DNA from: CBDCMJ01 sp965218875
GTDB lineage: Bacteria > Chloroflexota > Dehalococcoidia > Lucifugimonadales > UBA3495
Direction of reading: 5' to 3'
Assembly: GCA_965218875.1 (NCBI GenBank)
Contig: OZ244707.1
Coordinates: forward strand, 1,922,001-1,986,000
DNA: 64,000 nt
Every line of letters begins with the position of its first letter. Positions within the stretch are counted from its first letter, which is position 1. Positions 17,799-27,402 of this stretch are shown here, piece after piece. The translations under genes were made by a program, and so were the position numbers. Below the pieces are notes generated by a model, which worked only from the letters and a program-made list of their open reading frames with translations, was not told where the DNA came from and searched no databases.

Positions 17799-18324
17799 TG
17801 CGATTAGGACAGCTATTCATGGACGATATGGGATCCAGAAAAAGGGTCCCACCTTCGTCTTAGCTAAAGGCATAAGAGTGCACGTCAATGGCAAGAGTTC
17901 ATTCGGATTCAGTCTCGATAGTGAGGAACATCCCCCGTTCTCTTTCTTTAGGGACAGCCCTCCTAAGCATTTAGCGAAAATGTGCGACGCTATCATCGTA
18001 TTCGAAAATGGAGGAGCGCTGTATTTCGCCGTCATAGAACAGAAAACGGGAGACCCGGCAGACTATGACAGGCAGCTCGCGAATGGTAAATTCTTTTGCG
18101 AATGGCTCATGTCACTCTGCAAAGAGCACGGTTACACCCATGATGAAACCATCACTTACCTTGGGGTGCTAGTCTGGGAACCTCGTCCAATACCACTAAA
18201 GGGCAGGACTACACACCGGGGGTTTCAGGCAAGCCACCACAGGTTGTTCGACAAATTTTTTGATCTTCAAAATGAGACCGATATTGATGTGGCCCTATTG
18301 GCTACGTCACCTTTGCAGTTATAA
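17788..18324 (+). CDS. PD-(D/E)XK-like protein paired with the upstream ATPase
   Basis: A 178-residue protein from a GTG at 17788, which overlaps the ATPase gene by 11 nt and has GCGAGG as a possible ribosome-binding site; an ATG 54 nt upstream is less likely. Residues 62-100 read KMCDAIIVFENGGALYFAVI then EQKTG...YDRQLANGKFF, fitting a PD-(D/E)XK core with D67, E84-x-K86 and Q96. The expected pattern of strand, loop, strand and helix is present. No other domain is visible. It would be the nuclease or effector subunit of a two-gene system. I do not recognise a named family. Confidence 0.7.
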   Translation: MSIDAIRTAIHGRYGIQKKGPTFVLAKGIRVHVNGKSSFGFSLDSEEHPPFSFFRDSPPKHLAKMCDAIIVFENGGALYFAVIEQKTGDPADYDRQLANGKFFCEWLMSLCKEHGYTHDETITYLGVLVWEPRPIPLKGRTTHRGFQASHHRLFDKFFDLQNETDIDVALLATSPLQL

Positions 18325-18539
18325 CAGTTGGGTTGACTATGCTAATTTACAGCAATACCGGGATCGGCGACATTTGACGTGGACCCGCCATGCCGCAAAG
18401 CGTTGAAGTAAAATTAAGCGAGAGTCCTCCTGTTCCCGCCAATGATACCAGCACGGATTCCAGTGAACCTTCCTTTGCCTCCAGTTGCTCCCACGTGGCA
18501 TCCATGATCCCGTGGAACACCCCCGCCGGAGTCCAGCAC
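18325..18539. other. Gap between convergent defence-like clusters
   Basis: No intact gene. The minus strand may contain further degraded sequence of the adjacent AAA ATPase pseudogene, but I cannot follow a frame. Confidence 0.4.
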
Positions 18540-18888
18540 CCCAAAGCCTGAAGAAGAATCGATCAGGAGCGGCAAGGGAAAGAGCGTACCCCTATTCGTA
18601 CTTGCCAAGACCGGTCCGCGCTTTGAGTTTGGCGGTCATCTTCCGGGTTGTGCTGACACCTCCAAATAGTTGGTTGTCGGCACCGACCGGGGATTCCAAG
18701 AAGACAACCAAACACCGATGTCTCACCATAAATTGCACCATCTCAAAGAAGCCGATGAAATTGGACTTTCAAGAGCCGTTGGGGACGGTCAGAACGACTA
18801 CATGTGGCAGGTCGGAAAACTCGGCTTCCGAGAAGGACCGGAACCAGCTGATATGCAGCGGTTCAATTTTCGCTAGAATCGATTTCAT
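18540..18888 (-). pseudogene. AAA_21-type ATPase remnant with a stop in Walker A
   Basis: Starting at ATG 18888 the minus strand reads MKSILAKIEPLHISWFRSF, then SEAEFSDLPHVVVLT, then V-P-N-G-S-stop-K-S-N-F, then FGGVSTTRKMTAKLKARTG and APDRFFFRLWG. This is the N-terminal third of an SMC/RecF-like AAA_21 ATPase (FRSF..AEFSDLP..VVLTGPNGSGKSNF). The P-loop has lost its first Gly (GTC, Val) and its second-last Gly codon is TGA, and another TAG follows after GKYE. The rest of the gene cannot be recognised. It lies 45 nt downstream of tcmP in the same direction, so it looks like a third, decayed member of that operon. Confidence 0.72.
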
Positions 18889-18932
18889 GTGCACTACATC
18901 TCCAGTCTCTCTAGCAACCCCGCCTACCTCAG

Positions 18933-20186
18933 TCACCAACCCAACCGAGACCATCCTGGAAACATAGGACGCGACGGAAGAGCAATAAGGTCAGAGGAAT
19001 CTAATCGGAGCAAGCCCTTCTGGCGCACATTTCCGTCTTTGGTCAGGATGTCTAATTCGCCTGCGGACGCCAGAACTGACAAGGCCTTATCTAGGTCAGA
19101 GAATCGGGCTGCAGTACGGTTGGCGACGGCAACTCGAAAATCTCCGACCGACAACGGAGATGAAAAGTCAAACAAAGACAGCTCTTCGGGTATGGTGTCT
19201 AGCAATTGCTGGTGCAACAAACTATTGTCATACTGGCTGAACCCGAATAGAGGCAACAACCCGCTCTTAAGGGGATCCCAACCCATCATGTCTAGGCCAC
19301 CTGAACCGTAGTGCTCGAACGTGTTAAAATTGTTCCAATGGCACTGGATCATGACGTCCCGAGCCACGGGATGCCTCGACAAGTGGACGAACCACAAGGC
19401 CCTTCGGGACTGCCTAGGCCGGATGAAGAACGGGGTGTCATAGGTGGCCCCAGTTCTGAGCCTGAGATGATCCCTCAACGTCCTTTGGGCAACCGCCCTA
19501 CCACCAACACCTTGCTTCAAATCCACAAGGTCCCGTACATCGGTATCACTTAATTCGATCGGTCTAACGGCGGCATACAACTCCGGGCGCTCCACCATAT
19601 AATTGAGCAATGTCTCAGCAGCGAAGGTCAGAATCACCTCGGCATGAGCCAACTCGTTGAAGATTCGCCTAACTAGGTCGAACTCCACCTGGGAAAATCC
19701 CTTCTGATCGAGCAGGAAAAGGGCACGTCCAGCCCTAGGCTGTCGTCGCCTGATGTCGGAGATAATCGCGCCGAGCATATCCTCGAACGCACCGTCATAA
19801 ATTTTCACTTCGTGCTTCGGAATATGGAATTCACGCTCAGCGAGAACCCGACGCAGGTACAGAGTGTGGTCCGACGCAACATCCACGAAGTGGAACTTCA
19901 GGTCAAAGTGGAGAGGTTTGACTCGTTTTCCGTTCAGTCGAGAATAGGCAGCCTGGGCTTCCTCAAGCATAATTAGAGGAGTGCCGGAAATCTCGACTCC
20001 GCTCTCAAGAAAAAGGCCGCCTCCCGAGAAACCGTCGACCAAGTCCAATTTGAACACGTCCCTCCGAGAACCGTCACAAAGACGGTCTATGTAGTCAGAG
20101 ACGTAATTCCGCAACACGGCAAGCTTTGCGCGGCTATGTTCCTCTATCCACGGAGGAGGGCTGCCAGGTACCCACACAAAGGACAA
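18933..20186 (-). CDS. tcmP: Three-Cys-motif partner protein TcmP
   Basis: A 417-residue member of the TcmP family. The family is defined by always neighbouring a three-Cys-motif (Gp37/Gp68, DUF5131) protein. Recognisable features are the N-terminal LVDGFSGGGLFLESG (a nucleotide- or SAM-binding-like glycine-rich loop), LKFHFVDV..DHTLYLRRVL, ALFLLDQKGFSQV and a winged-helix-like C-terminus (DFRVAVANRTAARFSDLDKAL). Start is TTG at 20186: TGA of the upstream gene, one base, then TTG, with GGGAGG 7 nt upstream inside the DUF5131 end, so translation is coupled. Biochemical role is not established; a defence or DNA/RNA modification role has been suspected from context. Confidence 0.88.
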   Translation of the reverse strand: MSFVWVPGSPPPWIEEHSRAKLAVLRNYVSDYIDRLCDGSRRDVFKLDLVDGFSGGGLFLESGVEISGTPLIMLEEAQAAYSRLNGKRVKPLHFDLKFHFVDVASDHTLYLRRVLAEREFHIPKHEVKIYDGAFEDMLGAIISDIRRRQPRAGRALFLLDQKGFSQVEFDLVRRIFNELAHAEVILTFAAETLLNYMVERPELYAAVRPIELSDTDVRDLVDLKQGVGGRAVAQRTLRDHLRLRTGATYDTPFFIRPRQSRRALWFVHLSRHPVARDVMIQCHWNNFNTFEHYGSGGLDMMGWDPLKSGLLPLFGFSQYDNSLLHQQLLDTIPEELSLFDFSSPLSVGDFRVAVANRTAARFSDLDKALSVLASAGELDILTKDGNVRQKGLLRLDSSDLIALPSRPMFPGWSRLGW

Positions 20187-20187
20187 C

Positions 20188-20922
20188 TCAAGACCTCCCA
20201 GACATTACAGGCTTACCGTTGTATTCTAATCCTTCCAATTTTCGACCACCGGACTTTGGCCTTACTCCCCCCCACTGCTTGAAGAAGAAAGGGATCCCAT
20301 TATTTTCGCATAGATCCCTGACCTCACAAATCCAGCCTTCCTCGATAGGGCGGGCGCTAGGACCGCTTTCACCGCCAACGATTATCCAAGAGATGCCGGA
20401 TACATCGAACTCGCCTACGGAAGCCAGCAGAGGTTCCATGGAGAGGAAACGCGAGGAAACAGGAGATTCTTGAAGATGTCTCACCCTAACCAAGGCTGCT
20501 CGATCCTCAACTGACACCCCGCACCAGATATGAGGAGGTGCGGCTGAATCTCCATAACGGCCCCTGAGATAGTCCCTCATCAGGGAACTCCGCTTGGTGA
20601 GAACCTGAAAGACATGCCAATCAGCCTGCTCCATCACGTCGAAAACGCGGTCGACGAAGCTCCATGGGATTTCCTTATGGAAAAGGTCGCTCATGGAGTT
20701 TACGAATACCTGACGCGAACGCCTCCAACGGAGAGGTTGTCCCAGCCGTTCCTCGCGCAGTGTTAGATCGAACCCCATTTCAAACGGATGCCCAGCAACG
20801 CCGCGGAATCGTTCCGCAAATCTCTCGGCATAGCAATTATCGCATCCCCTAGATACCTTGGTACATCCGGTAACAGGGTTCCAGGTCGAGTCGGTCCATT
20901 CGATGGTCGACTTATCAGCCAT
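20188..20922 (-). CDS. DUF5131 family protein (phage Gp37/Gp68-like)
   Basis: A 244-residue protein that begins IEWTDSTWNPVTGCTKVSRG then CDNCYAERFAERF, with Cys20, Cys27 and Cys30 forming the three-cysteine motif of PF07505. Further family signatures are VFVNSMSDLFHKEIP, VFQVLTKRS, IWCGVSVED and IIVGGESGPSARP, ending with FFFKQWGG. The cysteine cluster probably binds a metal or Fe-S centre; the fold resembles radical-SAM-like barrels, but activity is unproven. It is the first gene of a minus-strand operon with tcmP (1 nt gap) and the AAA ATPase remnant. The downstream partner is intact, so the two-gene core may still work. Confidence 0.88.
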   Translation of the reverse strand: MADKSTIEWTDSTWNPVTGCTKVSRGCDNCYAERFAERFRGVAGHPFEMGFDLTLREERLGQPLRWRRSRQVFVNSMSDLFHKEIPWSFVDRVFDVMEQADWHVFQVLTKRSSLMRDYLRGRYGDSAAPPHIWCGVSVEDRAALVRVRHLQESPVSSRFLSMEPLLASVGEFDVSGISWIIVGGESGPSARPIEEGWICEVRDLCENNGIPFFFKQWGGVRPKSGGRKLEGLEYNGKPVMSGRS

Positions 20923-20950
20923 AGTAGCTCACAAAACAAAGCCCAGTTCT

Positions 20951-21132
20951 AGCAGGCTGCGGAAAAACTCTGAGGCCAACTCAGAGTCTAAGACGGCTCG
21001 ACGATAAACGCCATGTCATTGCTTTCATTGAACGAATAGCAACAAGACGCGCTATATATTACGACTATCGTCAGTTTATTTGAGGTCTGACTCACCACGT
21101 CTGTTCACCCTTAGGTTTTTCCGCAGCCTGCT
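20951..21132. mobile_element. 182-bp MITE sharing ends with the adjacent IS5 element
   Basis: Perfect 18-bp inverted repeats agcaggctgcggaaaaac (20951-20968) and complement (21115-21132), with TA at both borders. The same sequence forms the left end of the IS5-type element at 21265. The interior is non-coding, so this is a non-autonomous derivative. Confidence 0.88.
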
Positions 21133-21264
21133 AAAGCAGTCCCAATTTCCAGATAGGGGAACCGTAACCCCCATTCACCCAGAGAAAAAGAGTATCTACT
21201 CCGTAGGAAACGATACACTAGTCAATCGCCCCAACGCTAGAAGGGAACGTCATAGAATGGCTTA

Positions 21265-22430
21265 GCAGGCTGCGGAAAAACTCTTCTCTGAGGTAGTATA
21301 CGACCAAAGGGTAGTGGAGGAGGTCGTTCCATGAGAGGAAGACGCGACCCGCAGGCAACGATGCTGGCGTTCGTAGACCTGGAGGAGCGAGTTCCCAAGG
21401 ACCATCCGCTTCGGACCATCAAGGCCGTGACGGACGAGGCGCTGGAGCGTTTGTCTGGGGAGTTCGACCGGATGTACTCGATGTTGGGCCGGTCGTCGGT
21501 GCCGCCGGAGCGTCTGCTGAAGGCGTCTCTGCTCATCTCTCTCTACTCGGTGCGCGGCGAGCCTTCTGCGAGGAACTGGAGTACAATCTTCTGTTCCGCT
21601 GGTTTCTCGATATGAACCTGATGGAGCGCAGCTTCGACCCGACGGTGTTCACCAAGAACCGGCGGCGGCTGTTGGAACACAAGACAGGACAGGCGCTGTT
21701 CGACGAGGTGGTGTTGGAGGCAGATCGTCATGGGCTCCTGTCGGACGAGCACTTCAGTGTGGACGGGACGCTGATAGAGGCGGCAGCGAGCATCAAGAGC
21801 TTCAGCCGCCGTGATGAAGAACGGCAGCCGCCCGACGATGACCCCGGCAACCCGTCGGTGGACTTTCATGGAGAGCGGTTGAGGAACGAGACCCACGAGA
21901 GCAGAACGGACCCTGAGGCGCGGTTGATGCGGAAGGGCAAGGGGAAGGAGGCCAAGCTGGTGTTCATGGGACATGCGCTGATGGAGAACCGCAACGGACT
22001 GCTGATGGACTTCTTGGTGAGCCGGGCGACGGGCACGGCGGAACGTGAGGCTGTACCCGTGCTGCTGGACGATGCGCGGCAGACGGGCTTCCATCCCAGG
22101 ACGCTGGGAGGTAACAAGGGCTACGACACCCGGCAGTGTGTGAAGGCTATGCGTGACCGGGGAGTGACGCCGCACGTAGCACGGCGAACTCACTCGGCGA
22201 TAGATGGACGGACCACGCGTCATCCGGGCTATGCGGTGAGCCAGAAGATTCGCAAACAGGTGGAGGAGGTCTTCGGGTGGATGAAGACGGTGGGCGGGTT
22301 TCGCCAGACCCGGTATCGGGGCGTGGAGCGGACCGGGCTGGCCGGGTACTTTGTGGCTGCCGCCTACAACCTGGTGCGGATGTCTAACCTATTGTCGTAC
22401 CGGCAGGCTCGGGCCGTTCAGCCGGTGTGA
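21265..22430 (+). mobile_element. IS5-family element, right end missing
   Basis: The left end gcaggctgcggaaaaactc begins at 21265 after a TA. The transposase occupies 21331-22430. No complementary right end is found before the next element at 22578, so the right end was deleted or overwritten. It may be the source of the neighbouring MITE. Confidence 0.75.
21331..22430 (+). pseudogene. IS5-family transposase, single frameshift
   Basis: The first frame (from ATG 21331) encodes MRGRRDPQATMLAFVDLEER, VPKDHPLRTIKAVTDEALER and PPERLLKASLLISLYSVRGE. Near 21560 the frame changes and resumes as the conserved FCEELEYNLLFRWFLDMNLM, with EADRHGLLSDEHFSVDGTLI, LGGNKGYDTRQCVKAMR and KQVEEVFGWMKTVGGFR. 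The lesion is equivalent to one missing base (GAGC[G]CC-like). The DDE core is otherwise complete, so the frameshift may be recent. Confidence 0.88.
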
Positions 22431-22577
22431 TCTGCCTGGGGCGCAGTGCGCCCAAATAGCCTGACGGGGCCTCGAGCCCTTACCGGTCACCTCCCTAACC
22501 GTCCGCCGGAACCTCCAATCCGCCCTCCTTCCCACCAAAAGACCGTCACCACCCAATCAGCCAACTACGTCGACTAG

Positions 22578-24129
22578 CAGCCCGTCCGAGAAACAGCACC
22601 GGTGAGGTGTCCCGGGTATGATGGAGGGAGCATCAGACGGGCGGAGCAGTCAATGAGCAAGACTTACCTTCCCTACGATTCGGACCAGCAGTTGCTGCTG
22701 CCTGCAGCCCTGCAGGAATGGCTGCCGCCGGACCACCTGGCCTACTTCATCTCCGACGTGGTGGACTAGTTGGACCTCTCGGCTATCACGGTCCGCTATG
22801 AGGAGGAAAGGCGGGGCGGGCCACTCTACCATCCCAGGATGATGATCAAGGTGCTGCTCTACGGTTACTGCACCGGTGTGGCATCCTCGCGTCGCATCGC
22901 CCAGAGGCTCCACGAGGACATCGCCTTCCGGGTGCTGGCGGCCAACAACATCCCCGACTTCCTTACTATCTCCGACTTCCGCAAGGACCATCTGGAGGCG
23001 TTGGCGGACCTGTTCCTGGAGGTGCTGGATCTGTGCCAGCAGGCAGGGCTGGTGAAGCTGGGACACGTGGCGCTGGACGGGACCAAGGTGAGGGGCAGCG
23101 CCTCGAAGCACAAGGCGATGAGCTACGGGCGGATGAAGGAAAAGGAAGGGCAGTTGGTGGCGGAGTTGCTGCCACGGGCCGGGGAGGTGGACGATGACGA
23201 GGACCGTAGGTACGGCAAAAACAAGCGTGGGGACGAGTTGCCGGAGGAACTGGCCTTCCGGGAGAGCCGATTGCGGAAGATAAGGGAGGCCAAGGCGGCG
23301 CTGGAGGCTGAGGCCCTGGCAGAGGCGGAGCAGGCTGAGAGGGAAGGACGCAATCATCCCGGGGTGCCTGATGACAAGGCGCAGCGGAACTTCACCGACC
23401 CGGACTCCCGCATCATGCCCGGCCCGGGAGGAAGGGATTTCCAGCAGTCCTACAACTGTCAGGCGGTGGTGGACAGCGCCCACCAGGTGATCGTGCCGGC
23501 CCGTGCCACCAACCAGCCCTCGGACAAGGGTCAGGCCGTGAGCATGATTGAGGAGACCGCGAATAACACCGGCGCGGTGCCGAAAGAAGTATCCGCCGAC
23601 GCCGGGTACTACTCGGCCAGGGCGGTTGAGGGACTCTACGCGATGGGAGTGGACCCGTTGATAGCGCCGGAGAAGACCCGCCACGGCAGGGTGTTGGAGC
23701 CGGCGCCCCGTGGTCGCATACCCAAGGGACTGCCCGCCAGGGACCGCATGCGGCGCAAGCTGCGGACGAAACGGGGACGTGAGCGCTACGCCCTGAGGAT
23801 GGAGACAGTTGAGCCGGTGTTCGGCCAGATCAAGCAGGGCCGGGGCTTCCGGCAGTTCCTGCTGCGGGGTCTGGAGAAGGTGAACCGGGAATGGCTGCTC
23901 ATCTGCGCCGGCCACAACCTGCTGAAGCTGTTCCGTTTCGGGGTAGGTCAGCCCTGAAGAATGCGGGCCGATGCTGCCGCCGGAGCCGTTAAACAACCAC
24001 GCCTCGCCGAAATCATCCGGATCATCGCAAGCCTGGCCGGGCGCACTAATTCAGCAGCGGCACGAACGGCGGCCACCGCCTGATCCCGCCCCATCGGCAA
24101 TACCCCTCACGCAATCTTCGGACAGGCTG
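22578..24129 (+). mobile_element. IS1182-family element
   Basis: The ends are inverted: cagcccgtccgagaa at 22578 and, complemented, cagcctgtccgaaga at 24129, with the tetranucleotide CTAG at both borders (22574-22577 and 24130-24133). It was inserted into an older IS3-type transposase, whose C-terminal remnant begins right after it. Confidence 0.85.
22653..23957 (+). pseudogene. IS1182-family transposase with amber codon 39
   Basis: Reads MSKTYLPYDSDQQLLLPAAL, WLPPDHLAYFISDVVD, then TAG at 22767-22769, then LDLSAITVRYEEERRGG without further interruption to 23957. Family landmarks: YHPRMMIKVLLYGYCTGVAS, GHVALDGTKVRGSASKHKAM, SYNCQAVVDSAHQVIVPARA, SADAGYYSARAVEGL and VEPVFGQIKQGRGFR. A single base change (for example CAG to TAG) would explain the stop. 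A restart at 22770-22857 would lose the N-terminal domain. Confidence 0.9.
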
Positions 24130-24142
24130 CTAGAGGGGGCCG

Positions 24143-24328
24143 GAAGACTACTTCCGGTTCTACAACGACCTGAGGCCCCATCAGGCCCTGGGCTACTGGA
24201 CGTCGGCCGAGGTGTTCCATGGGGAGCGGGGAGTCGAGAAACGGGAATCCAATGAAAGGAGGTGTGCACCGGGACAAGGGTCAGAATCGCTGCAGGAACG
24301 CCGGGACTCTCACTTAACTCCGCCTTGA
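24143..24328 (+). pseudogene. IS3/IS481-type transposase C-terminal fragment
   Basis: The frame from 24143 reads EDYFRFYNDLRPHQALGYW then TSAEVFHGERGVEKRE and stops at TGA 24326-24328. The motif F-Y-N-x-x-R-P-H-Q-A-L-G-Y is diagnostic of the end of IS3-group integrase cores. No start is present: the upstream part was cut off by the IS1182 element. Confidence 0.85.
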
Positions 24329-24421
24329 CCCGGTCTAAATGACCGGGTCCACCTCAGATATTCTGCCAACGTGAAGGGATACGGATCATATAACCCTAGC
24401 ACTGGCGCTCTCTACCGGCTT

Positions 24422-25933
24422 CTAGTCCCCGACGCGGAAGAGTCTTCCGTGGCAAGAACTGTCCCATGGCCCAAAGTCCATTTCACTAAGCATGACTGAA
24501 CCATGGTATGTGTAAAACGTGAATTGGAAGGGTTGACCGTAAGTTAGCTGGATCGTGGATTCATCGTCTTCTCCGACATTCAGTGCGAGCTTGCATTCGC
24601 GTTCCCTCACCCTATGGCCACCGTCACGTGTCCAGTATTTGTAGGTGCCGGGAAGCAATTGCCCTGCATCTGTTCCTACCACAACTCGATAGGCGGAATG
24701 ATAGGACTCCAACTGTCCAAGTGGAAATGCGATGATACAGATATGCTGTGCCTGGTCGGCGGATAGCTGGGGGTGGTCCGGCACTGATGGATTCCGGACT
24801 CCATGTCGGCTGGAATAGATATTCCCGGAACGTATCCAGTCTAGGACCATCGCCTCCCACTCATCGCAATACGTGCGGGGGTGTGGCGTGGGCGTAGGGG
24901 TGGGTGGCACCGGCGTCGGAGTTGGCTCAGGCGTTGGCGTTGGGGCCGGAGTGGCCGTCGGCAGCTGGGCAACCCGGGTGGCTTCCAGGGAGGCAGCGTA
25001 CTGCTCTGCCTCTTGCTGAGCCTCGATTGCCGTCCTGGTAGCCTGGGATTCCAACCGCCGTTGTGCGTCCACCGCCTCGATTGCCGTCCTGGTAGCTCCC
25101 AGGTCCCGGGTTGGCTCGATGGTGGGGAATGCCGTTGGAGTCGGCAATACGTGTCCTTCCGAAGACACCGCACCACCAAGGTTCGCTTTCACTGCGTTGA
25201 TCGGAATGGCAAATCCGATGCCGGCAATGGGTCTCCCTGAATCGCTGGTCTCCAGCCGGGAAACAACGACACCGCAAACTTTGCCGAATATATCCAGGAG
25301 CGGGCCCCCGGAGTTGCCAGGGTTAAGCGATGCGTCGGTCTGCAAGTAGCCTTCCCGTTTGGCTGAGATAATCCCAACACTGACTGTAGGTTCCGTGCCC
25401 AGGGATGCGCCGAGCGGAAAGCCTATGGCGATAATGTCCTCGCCAACACGTATCGCGTCAGAATCCCCTAAGGCGATGGGGATGAAGGTCCTTGTGCTGT
25501 CTATCTCGATGTAAGCCAGATCAAGGTTAAGGTCAACTTGGGTCACGTTGCCTTGGTATATCATGCCATCGGTCATGCGAATGCCGACTTGGGTCTGCCC
25601 TGCCACTACATGGCTGTTCGTGACCACTAAGCCAGCTACGTTGACAATGAATCCGGTGCCGTTTCCTTCTCTGGTCTGAATCTCCACCACGCTTAACAGG
25701 GCGTTCTCCACCACTTCGGCAATAGACAAGCCGGAGGATAGGGGTTGACCCAGTTCAACGCGGGCCTGTGAAAACGGCATAGGCGTTGGGGGCAATTGCG
25801 AGCTGGGATCTGAGGAGAGATAAGCCGTGGGATTAGGTTGAGTGATTACCGCAGTGTTGGATGTATCTGAAGAGCCGCAGGCCAGAATCGCCAGGGATAG
25901 GGCCAATAGCCCGATAAACAAGAGCCGTGACAT
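24422..25933 (-). CDS. Lipoprotein S1C (DegP/HtrA-like) serine protease
   Basis: A 503-residue protein with a lipoprotein signal (MSRLLFIGLLALSLAILAC, lipidated Cys19). The trypsin-like domain covers about 70-270 with the catalytic triad H108 (VTNSHVV), D138 (LNLDLAYIEI) and S208 (LNPGNSGGPLL). No PDZ domain follows. Instead there is a repeated RTAIEA(V/Q) helical segment (about 283-315), a Pro/Thr linker (about 325-355, TPAPTPTPEPTPTP) and a 150-residue C-terminal domain with three or four cysteines that I do not recognise. It should act outside the membrane in protein quality control or processing. Both neighbours are IS remnants. ATG at 25933. Confidence 0.9.
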   Translation of the reverse strand: MSRLLFIGLLALSLAILACGSSDTSNTAVITQPNPTAYLSSDPSSQLPPTPMPFSQARVELGQPLSSGLSIAEVVENALLSVVEIQTREGNGTGFIVNVAGLVVTNSHVVAGQTQVGIRMTDGMIYQGNVTQVDLNLDLAYIEIDSTRTFIPIALGDSDAIRVGEDIIAIGFPLGASLGTEPTVSVGIISAKREGYLQTDASLNPGNSGGPLLDIFGKVCGVVVSRLETSDSGRPIAGIGFAIPINAVKANLGGAVSSEGHVLPTPTAFPTIEPTRDLGATRTAIEAVDAQRRLESQATRTAIEAQQEAEQYAASLEATRVAQLPTATPAPTPTPEPTPTPVPPTPTPTPHPRTYCDEWEAMVLDWIRSGNIYSSRHGVRNPSVPDHPQLSADQAQHICIIAFPLGQLESYHSAYRVVVGTDAGQLLPGTYKYWTRDGGHRVRERECKLALNVGEDDESTIQLTYGQPFQFTFYTYHGSVMLSEMDFGPWDSSCHGRLFRVGD

Positions 25934-26033
25934 GGAGGTGCCCCCTGCGGCCGAGACTGGCTACTTGCGACAGCCGCCGGGTCCCGTACGTAAGCCGATG
26001 CAGGGGGCATGATGCCACCCCCGGCGATATGGC

Positions 26034-26162
26034 TTACGTGGGGACTTAGGACTTGGGCACTCAGACCCAGGGCTGTCGCACGGCCAATGTAGGTCAGCCG
26101 AGGCAGGTTGTCAACCAGCCAGGGCCTTGTCCATTTCTCGCGGGTTTTTAGGACCAGAAAGT
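26034..26162. other. Leader of the protease gene and IS630 border
   Basis: Short non-coding region upstream of the minus-strand protease gene. No promoter could be assigned with confidence. Confidence 0.35.
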
Positions 26163-26381
26163 TAAACCAAAGCCAAGGTGAAAAGCACAGAAGCAGGGGT
26201 GAATTGGGGGAAGAACAGGAATAGCGTGGCTTGGAGTCACACAAGACGGGATGATGATAAGGGTGAGGGAGATAAAGGGGTTCCTCGAGCGATGGCGGAT
26301 GGACGCCACGGATTTGCGCCGGCGGATGATACCGTCTCGGCCAGGCCCCGGGAGCGGGAACGGTGGTAAGCCCTCTGGCTC

Positions 26382-27402
26382 TTGAATGGGGGCTGGACCG
26401 CGTCCCGCACAGCGGAGGTTTTGGGACGGGACCAACACACCATCGGCCGGTGGGCCTCCGCCTTCGGAGAGGGCGGGCCTGGCACCTGGATTTTCGGGCA
26501 GTCCGGGGGCGCCCCCCGCCCTTGGCGAGACCCAGCAGGCGGAGATGAGGGGGGCGGTCCAAGAATCGCCCTCTATGGCGGGCATCGGCCTGGCCAACTG
26601 GACCCTTCGGCAGGCTCAGGGGGAAGTTGGTGCCTCGGTTTATTTGGGAACGATGCAGCGTCAGCCTGTGTCGTAGCAGTTGCCTGAACTACCTGCACCG
26701 GCTAGGATTTGCTTTCAAGCGTCCCAAGAAGCGCTTGGTCAAGGCGGACGAGGCCAAACGGGAGGCCTTCGTGGCGGAGTACGCCTCCCTATGGGGCGAG
26801 GCGGGCCGCACTGGCGCAAAGATATTCTTTGCCGACGAGGCCCACTTCCGGGCTGACGCGGAATTGCGGGGCAAGTGGGTGCTGAAAGGGGAGCCAGCCT
26901 TGGTGGACTCCAGCAGTCTGAGGCATGGCGGGAAGGCCAGCTACTATTCGGCGGTGTGCTTGGAGACCGGGGAGGTGGAGTGGATGGAACTGGAGGGAAA
27001 CAGCAATGCCGGAACCTCGCCTGCCTTCCTGGAGCAGTTGCGCCGGAGGCACTCAGGGCTGCTGAACGTGATCTGGGACAACGCGCCGGCGCACCGTGGC
27101 GAGGCGATGCGGGAGTACCTGAGGACGCCTGGCCTGGGACTGCGACTGGTGAACCTGCCTGGCTACAGCCCGGACTTCAATGCCGATGAGGCAGTCTGGG
27201 GATGGGTGAGGGAGGAAGCCGCCGGGAACCTGTGCTTGGGAACAAAGGCCGCGGTGCAGGAGAGGGTCGGCGACTTCCTGGCCGGCTTGGCCAGACGGTA
27301 AAGAGGAGGTCAGGCGGCGCTGCCGAACAGTCCTTCAGTCAAGGGCCCAAGCACTCTTGCGGGACTCCCGGCACCCAGCAAATGCTCATTCCACCTTGGT
27401 TT
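26382..27402 (+). pseudogene. IS630-family transposase 2, multiply frameshifted
   Basis: The HTH region WTASRTAEVLGRDQHTIGRW lies in one frame (from about 26382). Near 26510 it shifts to LGETQQAEMRGAVQESPSMA then GIGLANW, where a 22-bp palindrome (26602-26623) is inserted. The next frame resumes with KLVPRFIWERCSVSLCRSSC and contains the DDE core: KIFFADEAHFRAD, LLNVIWDNAPAHRGEAM and LPGYSPDFNADEAVWGWVRE. A last shift near 27296 gives the usual end GKEEVRRRCRTVLQSRAQAL to TAG at 27402. The 5' end is also degraded. Confidence 0.85.
26602..26623. repeat. Short palindrome inserted in IS630 transposase 2 (copy 3)
   Basis: A 22-nt insertion including cccttcggcaggctcaggg between the codons for LANW and KLVPRF. 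Its length (1 mod 3) accounts exactly for the frame change. It has the opposite orientation to the copy at 12897. Confidence 0.85.

Noticed and set aside
22767..22769. Stop-codon readthrough or recoding in transposases (amber at codon 39 of IS1182, ochre at codon 39 of IS1380)
   Set aside because: The matching codon number is coincidence; the elements are unrelated, carry different stops, and IS1380 has further lesions.
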